NCBI GenBank assembly: GCA_036365515.1 | Contig: CM070874.1 | Location: forward strand, 65,863,583 to 65,927,582 | Source of the DNA: Torymus aiolomorphi | Lineage: Eukaryota > Arthropoda > Insecta > Hymenoptera > Torymidae | Length of the DNA: 64,000 nucleotides | Direction: 5' to 3' | Notes under the pieces: generated by a model | The model's input: the letters and a program-made list of their open reading frames with translations, nothing else | Told to the model about the DNA's origin: nothing | Databases searched by the model: none | Shown here: positions 45,248 through 59,640 of the stretch, piece after piece | How the letters are laid out: each line of letters begins with the position of its first letter | How positions within the stretch are numbered: the first letter of the stretch is position 1 | Made by a program: the position numbers and the translations under genes

Positions 45248-46371
45248 ATACGTAATATATGCATATAAAAGCATTTGTTTGAACCCAGCATAAAAGCTTA
45301 TCTTCATTGTTTTCAACTTTTCTTTGTGATTAATATATATTTATTTGTCGTCGATTACAATGTATATTCAATATATTAATCGAGTAATAATTAATAAAAA
45401 TAATGTTGTCACTTGCCGTAAAGAAAATATTTTAAATACGCAGATTTAATAATGGCTTGCTTTATTTGTTAAGTTGTAAAAACCTTTAGATTATTTAATA
45501 ACATTTACGTGAATTGTCATCTGAAATAATATGTCGCTCGTATTGTACACTCTCCATTGTGTTTGGCTATATTGCTTAATAACAGAATGAAAAGACTACA
45601 CGCAAAGATTCGTTTGGATGTGAGGAGCATATTCACATACACGCGTTCAAGTGCTGTGTCATTACACACATTCGCGATAGCGCGCTAAATAATTGTAGCC
45701 TTGAGCTAGCAGCTCGGACTGACCAAACCGGATGTAAGGCATTGCAGCAGTGCAGCACTAGCGGCAGAGTCTGCGCTGCCTCAGTTGTAAATACGTACTT
45801 GACGCGGCATGTTGTTTCCTATCCCACACCTGATTCTACGCTTATCTAAACGCTTATCATTGTGCTTTACAAAAAAAATGTAGTGAAATGCTCTCCGAAG
45901 AATGAAAAACAGGTGTTAAATAAACAGAGGGTTTTGGTGCATTATATAAACACTAAATTAAAATTTTTATAAAATTTTATTACATATATATGCACAAGTC
46001 TTTATTTACAGTGAGTATTGCTCTATCATTCATAACCTATAAGTAATATTTTTACGTTTTAAATTTATGCTTGTATTTTAATCTGATAAAGTAAGGAACC
46101 GTATTTATGAAAAATCCTCAAGGAGATGATAATCAGGCTTTTTGATAAGAAGCTATGCATGACAGTCATTTAAAGACAGTATCTCCCTCACCGTGAGTAC
46201 AATCTTTTCCAACCGCCAAGTATCACATATAGGTACGTACAGTAAAGTAAAATATAATATTGACAAATATTGTTTAGAGTTTTCCATTAAGTACTATAAT
46301 TGTTTGTTTATTTAAAATGTTTTACTATTTAAAAATCTTAATAATTATATTTTATGTTTTAGTAAAGTAAC
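45248..46371. other. Spacer and probable promoter of the fourth P450
   Basis: No coding gene. A less AT-rich stretch at about 45,600-45,860 is a candidate promoter or untranslated exon. A TTATGTTTTAG acceptor ends at 46362, nine bases before the P450 start. Confidence 0.4.
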
Positions 46372-48377
46372 ATGGAAATCGGAGTTTTCGAAGTAATAGC
46401 GGGTTTGAGTATACTATTCCTCGGCCTACATTATTATCTTACGTCAAATTTCAATTATTGGAGAAAACGTGGCGTCAAAGGGCCAAAACCAGTTCCTATT
46501 TTTGGGAATTACAAGGATGCTGTTTTCGGAAAGATTAACGGCGGATTACTCATACAAAATTATTACAATGAATTCAAATCCGAATCTCTAATAGGAATAT
46601 ACGGCAAAAGTTCGCCGATGCTAATAGTAAAAGATCCGGATATTATAAAAGATGTTTTAATAAGGGATTTCAATTTTTTTCCTGATCGTGGTATCTCCTC
46701 TAATAGAAACTCCGACCCTTTCAGTCAAAACCTCTTAAATTTGGAATATGAAAGATGGCGGCCTCTGAGGAACAAATTATCGCCTGTCTTTACCTCAGGC
46801 AAATTGAAAGATATGTTTTATTTAATAACCGATTGTGCTGAGCAATTTGAGAAATATGTCGAAAAGGTGGCGGAGAAAGGAGAACCAGTAGAGTGCCGAG
46901 AACTGACTGCAAAATATACGACTGATGCGATTGGCGTATGTGCCTTTGGACTAAATGCAAATTCCCTTGGGGATGAGAATAGTGGTTTCCGTAAATCTGG
47001 TAGAGATTTGCTGGATAACAGCTTCCCTAATGTATTGAGGAGTATGTGTCGCGAATGGTTCCCCAGACTGTATGGATTGTTGAGACCTTTGGTATATAAC
47101 AAAGCCATTGATTTTTTTCTCAATTCTGTAAAGGAAACTTTAGAATATAGGAAGAATAACAGCGTGAGAAGAAATGATTTTATTGATTTGCTGATGGACT
47201 TGCAAGATCAACCGGAAAAATTAGGTGATTTTGGTAAGATTAATAAATACTGATAAGCATGTTTTACTGTGATTCTCTATAGTAAATATTATTTTATTAC
47301 ACATATTTTATTTCAGAATTTACCGATGCATTGTTAACTTCACAGGCTTTGATATTTTTCTTGGCTGGATTTGAAACTTCATCGACTACAATGAGCAATG
47401 CTTTGTATGAATTAGCACTCAATCAACATACACAAGATAAGTTAAGAGAAGAAATTAAAGGAGTGTACGAGAAAGATGGAAAATTAACTTACGACAATAT
47501 AAAAAATATGAAATATTTAGACAAAATAGTGAAAGGTGATTATATTAATCTTTTTTTACGGTGTATTTTTGAAAGAAATATTTGAAATTGATAACAATTT
47601 TCTATAATGCCATAATGAAAATATCACAGAAGTTATATTTCATAGTTATCATTCTTGTTATCTTGTAATTGATAAGGAAGTGCAGCTGTACTTTATTTGT
47701 CACATTTTAATTCGTTATTCAAAACAATATACAGTGAAATACAGTGAATATACAGGCCAAATTATTTTGAGCTATTTTAATCACTCTAATCAAATGCATG
47801 GTTTTACACATCAACATTTATATTTGATAAATGATATAAACTTCAGATATGTTGTAAATATTAATCTTCTATTTTAATTTGTAGAAACATTACGAAAATA
47901 TCCACCTGGAAGTATATTACAAAGAAATTCAGCAGCAGAATATACTTTTAGAGGAACAGAAGTAACAATATCTAAAAACGTTAAAGTTATTATTCCTGTT
48001 TGGGCGATACATCGAGATCCTGATATTTATCCAGATCCAGATCTATTTGATCCAGAAAGGTTTAATGAGGAAAATGAAAATAAGAGGCATGCGATGAATT
48101 TTTTACCGTTTGGTGATGGCCCGCATAATTGTATTGGTAAATTAATGGGTCTCATTTATTTTATGAGAATTCAAAAATTTGTTTATTGTTAACATATTAT
48201 TTATCAATTTTAGGACTACGTTTTGCAAATTACCAAACGAAAATTGGAATTGCTACTTTAATACATAAATTTAGATTTGATGTATGTGATAAAACATGCA
48301 TTCCATATCGTGTTCATCCAAGATCGTTTATACCTGCACCAATAGGTGGAATAAACTTAGAAATATCAAAATTGTAA
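46372..48377 (+). CDS. CYP6-like (CYP6AS-like) cytochrome P450, complete, 498 residues
   Basis: Paralogue of the gene at 19382 with the same four-exon structure: 46372-47233, 47317-47535, 47885-48136 and 48214-48377. Exons 1, 3 and 4 have exactly the same lengths (862, 252, 164); exon 2 is one codon shorter. All introns are GT-AG. Features: N-terminal anchor, [10 protein letters not shown] hinge (the first Pro of PGPKP is Lys), C-helix ERWRPLR (W129), I-helix AGFETS (304-309), ETLR (361-364), DPERF, and heme loop [10 protein letters not shown] with ligand Cys443 and His at the usual Arg position. The C-terminal DKTCIPY and [14 protein letters not shown] resemble the paralogue. It is predicted to be an active microsomal monooxygenase. 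A UTR intron probably precedes the ATG. Confidence 0.94.
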
Positions 48378-49690
48378 ATTATATATATATATATATATAT
48401 TTAAATTATGCATACAACTTTAAACCTCTTTCTGAAGAATTTGATACTTCATAATAAAAAATCTTTTTTTTGTTATCATTTTTATAGAATAAATTTTATA
48501 ATACAAATATTAAGAGAGATAGAAAAATCTATTTAAAACAAATTATGAAAAAGGTTTAGTTTTATTTTAACAAATACCATCATGGAAAATATTTATTCCA
48601 TTAAGAAGATGAATTTTAAATATTTTACTTCATAGTAATTCGTGTACCAATCATTAATTATATGTTAACATTTTTTTTTATTTTTCTTACTAACTTATGG
48701 TTTTATAACAGAATAAGTAATCTTAGTAATATATAAAAATACTATTACTTTATTTACAGAGTGACCTTTTATTAATGGTTGAAATAAAAAAAAAACTACT
48801 TTCAACGCAATCTACATCAATAGTTTATAAATATAAATTTAATAAATTCAAGGATTTTTTGTATTTAATTGAAATATTAAAAATTTTATAATCTTTATGT
48901 TTTGTATGATATTATGTTATAGAAGACTTACTAAATTATTGAAAAATAATTTAAAATATTTGTAAATATTAAAACTTTCTTTTAAATAAATTATTATAAA
49001 AAATTTATTAATTAAGCATTACTAGAAAATTATTTAATGTTATTATTAAGAATCACCTTTTGATCATGATATGTGTAATATATGCCGGTTAGCTTATGTT
49101 TTGCAGACGCCAGTGATACTAACGCACAGTACGGATAGAGTAGAGGTAGTCCTTGCGCGTTAATTATACTTATAATTTTTTATTTCCAATGATATTATAA
49201 GTTTAACATTACACTTTATATAAATTAAATGCTTGGTAGGTTAAAGTATCGCTTTATCGGTGTCTCCCTATAATCTTCTTTATAGACGGTATATCCATAG
49301 TGTATACATTTATTATGAAACAAAATTAGTTTATTTTAAAAATAATATAGCATCGATTGTTTAGTCAATAATTTTTCTTTTTAAAATTGAAAATTACTAT
49401 TTTTTGCAACTGTAAAATGCGAAAGAAAAGGTGGTGATATGTTATGCAACTATCAAGAAACAAGGAAGAGCTCCTTAAGAGCTCCTCTACACGCCTCTTA
49501 AACCTGAAAGAAAGAATTTTGTTAATGAGAAAAATTTGTCATTATCTTACAAATTCTTTCCTTAAAAGAGGTATATTATTCGTCTCATTTTACAACTTTC
49601 TTGGACCTCTTATCTGCCCAAAAATCATGGCATTCGAAGAAACAATTTTACAAATCATGATCCGCTGTCCATAAGAATTAAAATTTCGTC
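48378..49690. other. P450 3' flank and AT-rich spacer
   Basis: An (AT)n run at about 48381-48402, an AATAAA near 48451 as a possible poly(A) signal, otherwise AT-rich with no supported gene. Confidence 0.5.
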
Positions 49691-49729
49691 CATCCCTATA
49701 CTAGCGCCACAACTTATTCGTTTGTGCAG

Positions 49730-50520
49730 GAACTGTGTCTATCAATTGTTCTATTCTTCACTGTTTTATTCTTTATCTCTGTCGATAATTATATTACTAT
49801 TTTTCCCTCTCTCCGTCTATGCCTATTTGTATCTGCCTCTCTGTCTCGATCCTTTTGTATCTGGTCTCAGCATCTACCTTTTCGTGTATATCACTTTATT
49901 TCTGTGTCTCTGACTCTTTCAAGTCGCTGTCTCTGACTTCTTACCTCTTCCCTTCCGTCTCTTTATCTGTTTCTGTCTCTATCTGTCTATCCCTAGCTCT
50001 ATATGTGTGTCGCTGTCTCTATCACTCGGATTCTATTCGTATCTCTATGTATCTGTCTAACTAACTTTGTCTGCTCCTATCCCTCTGCCTTTCATTGATT
50101 ATATCGCCCTTTCTTCATTTTAGTGTCTCTGCCTCTGTCTCTATTTCTCCGTCTCTGTTTCTGGCTCTATCCCGCTGTTCCTACCTTTCTGACTGTCACG
50201 GTTTCTCCATCTGCCTCTTTCTCCTTGTCTCTGTTTATGTCTTTTCGTCTATGTCCCTTTGTCTTGATCTTCCTATCGCTGTCGCTCTGGCTCAGACGTT
50301 CTGTCTCTGTTTCATCTCATGGTCTTCTTTCAATAAATTTGAATTTCTCTTTTATTGTATCAAGATATAAAGGATTCTAAAGCACCGTTGTGCGAATCTC
50401 GCCAAGCCTTTGCCATTATCTCTTGGTCTCTATCTGTATGTCTCTGCCTTTTCGGTCCTGTCTGCTTATCACTATTTCTGACTTTTCGTTCCTGTCTCCC
50501 ATTCTCCGGCCACGTCTGTT
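49730..50520 (+). repeat. Pyrimidine-rich CTGTCT-type degenerate repeat
   Basis: Degenerate TCTGTCTC/TATCTGTCT units fill the region and create overlapping Ser/Leu-rich open frames in several frames. This is a low-complexity tract, not a gene. Confidence 0.8.
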
Positions 50521-50940
50521 TGCAATGAGGAGCTTATGAAGATTCTAAAACTCATATATATAGACGGATTTTAACAGTGTTTTGAGGGGCGTTGAGGGGA
50601 GACCATTGTCGGAGGGCGAGGGGAGGGCTGACCGGTTAGAATTATTCTTACAACTATATATATGGGCTATTTCAGGTCAAGTGTGCAGGTCAGAATTTTT
50701 AAATCGCTTAAACCCTAATAAACTTTTTCGAAATTGTGTCAAAGTCTCATAAAAAAGTTTTGAACATAAAATATTTAATTGTTTTAAAGTTATAGCTACT
50801 TGAAAAATCAAACATTTTGAATTTTACTCTCTCAAAGAGGAAGCTTTGTAATGGTGAAAAAAGTTTTGAAACAAAAAATGTTCAAAAACATGTTTTAAGC
50901 CTTTTGGCGCTAAGATCCGTTGTTTTTGAGGAAAAAATTT

Positions 50941-50942
<2 letters not shown>

Positions 50943-51002
<60 letters not shown>
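50943..51002 (+). repeat. GT microsatellite
   Basis: An uninterrupted (GT)n run of about 60 bases, followed by GTAGGTGATAACTTTTGAAC. Confidence 0.95.
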
Positions 51003-51004
<2 letters not shown>

Positions 51005-51399
51005 GTGATAACTTTTGAACCGATCGACCGATTTACATCGAACGGAGCTTATTCTTTTCGTTTCGGAGGTGAATAGAGAGAGCATAACCTACTTTTTGAT
51101 TTTATCAAATTTCTTTTGTTTTATAACCAAAAAACGATTTTGAATTTTTGAAAGTTAAGAATTCTACTTCAAGAGACGGGACCTTCATCTAGTTCTGAAG
51201 TGGTGAATGGACTTCACATCTCGAAGACATCGCTCGGTAACTTGCTGCCTGGGTTAGGTCAAGGTAGAGGACGTTTGGTGGAAGATCCTGGGTCATCATT
51301 GGTTTCTGAGAAGAAGATCAACCCGCTTGGAGAGAAGACTCAAGACGCAAGATGGTTTTTAGATTGTCGGGACGACAATCTGAAGGGAGGGGAAGGCAA
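51003..51399. other. Spacer, possibly internal part of an LTR element
   Basis: Contains a short open frame (51200-51445) without a recognisable domain and a purine-rich AGGGAGGGGAAGG just before the LTR-like block. No gene is called. Confidence 0.35.
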
Positions 51400-51613
51400 T
51401 GTTATGATCGAGAAATCGAACGTGTGCGCGGTTCGAACATTGTGAACCGCTGCAAATAACAACGGCGGAGCAGCTGTTATTTATTGTTTGTAAATAGTTT
51501 AGTTTTGATTTTGAGTTTGACCTTGGCGGTTGGGTTGAAGTAAAATAAAGTTTCAACGTATTTTTGTAATCGTGTGTTACATACTTATTTATTACCCGAA
51601 CCCAGATCTAACA
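51400..51613 (+). mobile_element. LTR-like block, 214 bp
   Basis: It starts TGTTATGATC and ends GATCTAACA (inverted TGTTA/TAACA ends), with a purine-rich tract immediately upstream and an AATAAA at about 51544. No target duplication and no second copy is visible. The evidence is limited to end structure. Confidence 0.35.
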
Positions 51614-51655
51614 ATATATTATTATTATATTACTACTAAAAATATATCACTCAGT

Positions 51656-52650
51656 ATGGCGTTTTCGAATATATTCACGAGACCAAGTAGCGAGAAAAAC
51701 CTAACAAATTCATTCTTCAAAAACGGGAGCGATTAAAAACATAGAATATCACACTCTCAGTTTCGCAGTTCACCTGACCTTACAAAAGAAGGTAATTCAT
51801 CTATACAGTCTTATATTAAGGTGATGCGATACCCACGCTATTACTCAAAATTGGGTTCCCGTTTTTCTCATTCAATTTTTAATTTTAACGAAAAAAATCT
51901 TTGATACGTTATAGTTCTTTATTAAACTTAAAGCGTGTCAAAGAGTTTTTTCAAAAAGTTTACAATTGAAGGAGAAAAACGGGAACCTAGAATTGAGTAA
52001 TAATGTGGGTATCACATCACCTTAAGGCTGCGAATTAACTTCGACTATACGTAACTGCTCAACCGATATTAAATCTAAAGTACTTTTACATTCCCTTAAT
52101 GACGACGAATTAAAAGATATTTTACGCGAAATTCAAATGCGAGTCGGCGCGTCAAATTCACAAAGTCCAGACGCTACTCAGGTTACTTCCTCGGCAATCG
52201 AAACCGCTGCGACGCTTACGTCATCACACAGCGTTTTACGAAATGAAAAAGATTTTACGTGACCGCCGGAAAATAATCCATTTTTAAATGTATCTAGCGA
52301 TTCCTTTTCTTCGCAGTCTACCTCGCAACCCTCTTCGTCGGTTAATTATCAGACCACGGAGCCTACCTTTTCGCTAAATAACCCGCGTTCATCGTATCTA
52401 CAGCATATAACCAAACCGCCAAAACACGAATACTTTATAGATCGTTGGTAAAAACCGAATAAATCAGACGTAATAACATTGCCAAAACATATCTATTTCG
52501 ATAAATTACCAAATAATAGTTCATATTTTGACGCTCTCGCTCCCGCTTCTAGTAGACGCGCCAATTTTGAAATGCCAATAGGAACAACTACTTTCTCGCG
52601 TTCGGATGCTCTATCGCACTACTCATACGCGGCTCCCGCGAACAACATTT
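51656..52650 (+). pseudogene. Decayed open reading frame of unknown type (gag-like?)
   Basis: Starting at ATG 51656 (MAFSNIFTRPSSEKN) a frame runs with a stop near 51735, a 202-bp MITE insertion, a one-base shift just after it, and later stops near 52259 and 52449. It ends TAG at 52648-52650. Readable parts include LHSLNDDELKDILREIQMR and KHIYFDKLPNNSSYFDAL, plus a Ser/Thr-rich middle. I do not recognise the family. Position after an LTR-like block suggests a retroelement Gag, which is weak inference. Confidence 0.45.
51820..52021. mobile_element. TTAA-flanked 202-bp MITE
   Basis: Ends GGTGATGCGATACCCACG and inverted CATCACC, with about 60-base inverted repeats, flanked by TTAA at 51816-51819 and 52022-52025. 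Removing it and one TTAA restores the codon order QSYIKAAN in the decayed frame. Confidence 0.85.
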
Positions 52651-52716
52651 AGGCCTTTCCCTTTCAAAATCTATAATTTTTAATCTGGTCTTATGAGAAA
52701 CTATATGTACGCATAC

Positions 52717-54970
<2,254 letters not shown>

Positions 54971-54974
54971 TGGG

Positions 54975-55352
54975 GGACAAGCGAGGAGAGTTGAGCACCT
55001 AAAAACCACATATGACTAATAAATAGATGACTCAAAAAAACATACCATACAAAAGAAAAGTCTGCAGCAATGGCTGTTGTTCACTCACTGTACCAGATTC
55101 CTGTAACAACTAGAGGGGAAGAACTGGTGGAGACCTTAAACCGTTGTTTCACTGAAGACGCTGAAGACACAAGCAGTAGCTTAACTGTACACATAGTCGC
55201 TAGTGTAAGAGCCAAACAAGGAAAGTTGAGCAGCTGAAAACCACATATAATTAATAAATAGATGACTCAGACAACATTTACACACCCAAGAAACAGTCTG
55301 CAGCAGTGCCCGTCGTTTACACTACTCTCGCTGCCACAGATACCTGCAACAA
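54975..55352 (+). repeat. Diverged ~237-bp tandem duplication
   Basis: Block 54978-55115 (AGTTGAGCACCTAAAAACCA, AATAAATAGATGACTCA, CAGTCTGCAGCA-like) recurs at 55215-55352 with substitutions. No coding sequence. Confidence 0.7.
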
Positions 55353-55960
55353 GCGAAAGTACCATCAGCTCACCCATCAGAGAGGTTAGGAACGAGAAAA
55401 TGCTTACTAAATCTGCTCTCGCCGCTGACACACTGCCTTCCCATCTCCGACGAATCATCGACAATCGACGAACACGATGAAAGGGCGAACACGATTCACC
55501 AGGGCGGCATACTACAGCAGCCACATTCATCGCTGGGGACGCCGGGAGCCAGACGATTCGATTGTTGACCACACACACCATGGACACATGTGCGCCACGG
55601 CTGACGGCACGCCGCACTACTTAGCAGTAGCAGAAAGCGCGCGCGATAATATATATAGATATATTTTATACCTCGCGGTCGCACGAGTCGCATGTGTTTT
55701 TCCGCTGTTCTTGGTGTGCGAACGCAGCCTAGCCGAGGCACGGTAGTATACATAGGTCCGGAAAGTGTGTACGACCGTGAGCCGAGGTACCTAGCGTAGC
55801 CGTTACGACTGCTGCAGTATAAGTATTCATGCACGCAGGTCGCAGGGCTAAGCCAGATTGCCGTTGCCGAATGCATCAGTATTGAGCATTCTCCTTCTGT
55901 TTTTCTCCTTTTCGCGGTATTAGTGTACATATATGCATATGTGCGCAAGTATTTTTTTGT
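55353..55960. other. GC-rich promoter-like block
   Basis: Open frames exist on both strands, but none has a recognisable domain and their overlap argues against coding. Composition and CpG frequency suggest a promoter or first exon of a gene not otherwise seen. Confidence 0.35.
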
Positions 55961-58130
55961 AATTGAGATTCTATAGGTATATGTAGTTAGGAACACCCGT
56001 GAGTCCGTGAGCAGCTAGTTTATTATTATTATTATTATTATATATTTAATTTTTTTTTATTATAAATATCGGAAGTGTTGCAATTTTCGCTTTTATAAAA
56101 ATACAAGGTTCTCTTGAGTATTGCGGTCGTGCCTATTATGTAAAAACGAAGTTTTTACATAGGGAGGGGGCGGGCGATGAGCGAAGCGAGGAGCAGGTGT
56201 GTGTGGGGGCGGGGTGGATGGCGTGCTGAAGGCACTAGTTTTTATAGGCTTTGACTTTTCGTAGATATCTGAAAAAATTCTTATGAATTTTAGAAATGAA
56301 AAGAAGGCATAATAGTTATAAAATAATTTTCACCCACATGGGCGTAAAGTGCGTAGGTTCTATAAGGTTTTGTAGGAGTATGTGAGCTATTGCTCCTCTT
56401 AGGCGTTAAATACTACTTTATGCCCGACCCCTGAATATTTTTGAGTAAGTACGAAAAGTTTTATTATGTCAGTTAAGTTAACTTATGGATACTTGACTAC
56501 AATATATTGATTTCAATACTTTCTTGTATTTAATTTGTATAGAAAGATGAACAAATGTGAATACATTTCTGAAAACAGTCATACAGTTGTTTCCGAGAGT
56601 TGTTTGCATTACTTGACTATCGATAATCGATTTCACAACTTTCGTTTGTTTGATTTGCAGTGAACAATTTGAATGTACTTACTTACATATAATTTGTTCA
56701 GCATACAATGACTCAAAGAAGTGAAAGACTTTTTGACTGGTATTTATTTGATTTCTTTAAAAAAAATCATAAATATTATTATTTTATAGATTATACAGAA
56801 AAAACGTCTATATTTGCCTTATCTTATACTTTCGTAGAAAGTTTTATATTAACAATATTATTATTTGTACAGTCATAAAACAAATTATTACCATTTGTAT
56901 ATGAGTGCTTATTGAATAGATGAGATTCGAAGAAATAAAAGGACTAGACAAATTGTGTTGTTAAAGCCTACTTAAAAAATTATTTCTTTTTAAAAACGTG
57001 TTGATTGTATTAAAAAAATATTTAAGCTCTCATTAAAGTTTTTGGTACTCAGTTTGACGGGTGTTGATAGAGAGGGAGAGCGATAGAGAGAGGGGGTGAG
57101 ACAAGGAGGGAGAGAGAGAGAGAGACACTTATACTTGCCTTAGTTCAAACTTTTGTAAAAAGTTTTTTTAGATAGATTTCGCAACTTTATAAGAGAAAAT
57201 AATAATTACATTGTGTTATAACGTTATGAGAGTTTATTATAGTATATTTTTAATATCATTATTAAATGGTAGTATTGTTATTCACAAAAGTTTTAAATTT
57301 GAATGTTTTTCTGGAGTTCTGTAGATCTTTCAAAATAAAGTTTGTTAGTATATTATTCTTGTACAGAACGTCTTGTTAGCTGCTTCAAAAAAATATTTAG
57401 GCTCTTCTTAAAGTTTTTTGTGGAGTCCTTATACAGTTGTTGAATAGACGAGAGAGAGGGGGGGGGGGTTGAATTTTTTTTTTTAAAGCGACTTAACAGT
57501 TGTTTAGAGAGATAATAAAAATAATTTATTTTCGTTAGCATATAAGTTTTGCATGAATTTTTCATTTTTCTTATTAAAATATGTTTTGTTATTATTGTTT
57601 TTCGAAAAGAAACTGTACAGTTGTTAAGAGAGATAATAACAATAATTTATTTTTGAAACATGTAGGTTTTGCATGAACTTTTGATTCTTATTAATAAATA
57701 AAGAATTTGCAAGGTTTCCATTTCTTCAGACAGTTGTCTATAATAATATGCAAAAGTATGTTTTTGTAGCACCAACATATGGACAAACAACACTAGCTTT
57801 GAATTCAAAATTAGCGTAATAAGTTTATAACTACATGTCGTTCCAGTTTTCTCATCAACAGTTTATTTTTAAGCCGACCTGGTAACATAAACTAAACTCG
57901 ATATTATTTAATAAATTAATTTTTTAATATTTATTTTAAATAACGCAAACAATGTGACTGGATACGCGATTGGAATGTTTTCAACGTAGCATTGTAAGAA
58001 AGGCCCAGGAAAGTTTTTAGAATGTCAACAAATTGAATTTATAAATTTATAATTTGAATTATAATGATCTCTGTTATTTTACCCACGAGTTATTAGTGTT
58101 TGGCCAACCTGCCCCATATGGCAACTAGCG
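55961..58130. repeat. AT-rich region with diverged internal duplications
   Basis: Segments near 57000-57170 recur near 57365-57500 (AAAAATATTTA.GCTC followed by AAAGTTTTT and a GA-rich run). A second pair at 57487-57575 and 57607-57690 shares ACAGTTGTT.AGAGAGATAATAA and GTTTTGCATGAA. There are ATT repeats near 56022 and a hairpin GTAAAAACGAAGTTTTTAC near 56140. No gene. Confidence 0.55.
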
Positions 58131-58660
58131 CCGGTCTCCCCTACAGTACTCTTTTAACCATTTATAGTCTTTTTGTAAACTAGTGCATAGGTACATCGTT
58201 CTCGTTGTCGCTTCGACGAATTTCTGGACCAACGCCTCGGGTCTGGAACATTGTCCTTTTTTTCTCTTCTCTGGCTCTCTTCTCGAGTGTAAGGAACTCT
58301 GACGCGGGCGCCTCCTTTGAAAGAATAGAGGCACGCGGGGCGACCTTAATTACAATGATCTCGAAATTTACTCTCTGTCTCTTTCTCTCGCTCTTTTGGG
58401 CCCCCTCCTTCAGCCATTCGCCAAACGAGACGTCGCAAGTTCGGGGAAGCGCACTTTTCTTACGGGAGCCCGCGGGACATTTCTGTATCGCGGATCCACC
58501 CACAAACTTCCATTCTCGAGTCACCGCCGTCGGCTCGACCAGAGCAATCTGCGTTGGCGGCGGTGACGGCGGCACGCTCGAAATTGCGGCTTTTTTGGTA
58601 GCTTGATGAGGGTGGAGGAGAGCGGCTCGCGCGCGGTCAGAATCTGAAGTGTCTTCAGGT
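58131..58660. other. GC-rich block
   Basis: Open frames lie on both strands (58205-58606 + and 58180-58575 -). The plus frame could start a secreted product (ISKFTLCLFLSLFWAPSFS looks like a signal peptide), but an in-frame ATG choice and domain evidence are lacking. Left as possible promoter or first exon. Confidence 0.3.
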
Positions 58661-59219
58661 ATTTTTAGTTCTTTGCTCGATGGAAGGTATGCGCATCGGA
58701 GGATTTTTTTTTTATGTTATAAACGATGTCTTTTGGCGTTATAATAATGTTGCTGAAAAAGTAATTTATTTAGATCGTATTTTTGTACCAACTCGTTTGA
58801 GAAAAATAATGTTTAAACATTTTTGTGAAAATAAGTATATATTATGTCATCTTCATGTATTTATATAATTATAAATATAAAAAAAAATTAATTTATAATG
58901 TTCTCAGAAAAAGATCTGAAATCATGAATATATAAATCATAACCATTATGTATTCCAATAAACTAGTAGTACACTTTAACTTTTTACAAAAATAACGCTA
59001 TATAATATTATAAGTCAGCGTATTAAACTGTTACCATAATAAATTAAGTTGTCAGTAAAATAAAAAATTTAAATCAAGAAAAAAAAGCCATCGCAGAAGA
59101 ACTTATTCGACCATAAAAATAATTACTTCCAGATGAGACTATATGTTTTCTCTCCCTTTATCCGTCTCAATACTAGTAATCCCTAAACTCGAGCCACTTA
59201 GCATACATACACGTATAAT
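58661..59219. other. AT-rich spacer
   Basis: Nothing supported. Confidence 0.5.
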
Positions 59220-59379
59220 TTCGCTCATTTTCGACGGCGTAGAAAAATAGAATCAAAGCGGAAAGTGAGAGTCACCATTACTCCCGTAAAAAAACTAACC
59301 GCCTGCTCGCGCAGTTTTTGTGGCTTTTGTGCATATACAGATATAAACATATATACGTAATAACGCACAGCCTGAATTA

Positions 59380-59640
59380 AACGCGGCGGCGATGTGGCCC
59401 CGGGTGAACGTCGACTCGGCGCGCAGCGGCGCATGCGCACGTTGCCAATTTCGCGGTGCGTAAATATACACATATAATCGTTTCTACGACTTGATGGCTG
59501 CGCTCACGCGCGCGTTTCGGTTTTGATGGTGTGCTAAGCCGTGACGATCTTCATTTGCATCGACACTGTCATTATTCCATCGTTATTACACCGGCTCTGA
59601 ATTGTACGGCTTTTAATTAAATAAATTGTGAGCGAGTCGT
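59380..59640. promoter_or_regulatory. GC-rich promoter candidate with palindromic NRF1-type site
   Basis: GCGCATGCGC at 59429-59438 is the palindromic core of the NRF1 (Drosophila Ewg) site, and CCAAT follows at 59445-59449. The surroundings are CpG-rich in an AT-rich window. No adjoining gene is visible, so this could be a far promoter of a gene outside the window or of a non-coding RNA. Confidence 0.35.

Noticed and set aside
49722..50380. Small membrane-like proteins in the pyrimidine tract
   Set aside because: Degenerate CTGTCT repeats generate hydrophobic frames in more than one frame; no other evidence.
55267..55996. Minus-strand protein genes
   Set aside because: Overlapping frames on both strands in GC-rich DNA, without recognisable domains.
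58205..58606. Secreted protein gene in the GC-rich block
   Set aside because: A signal-peptide-like stretch exists, but an equally long frame runs on the other strand and no domain or splice support was found.
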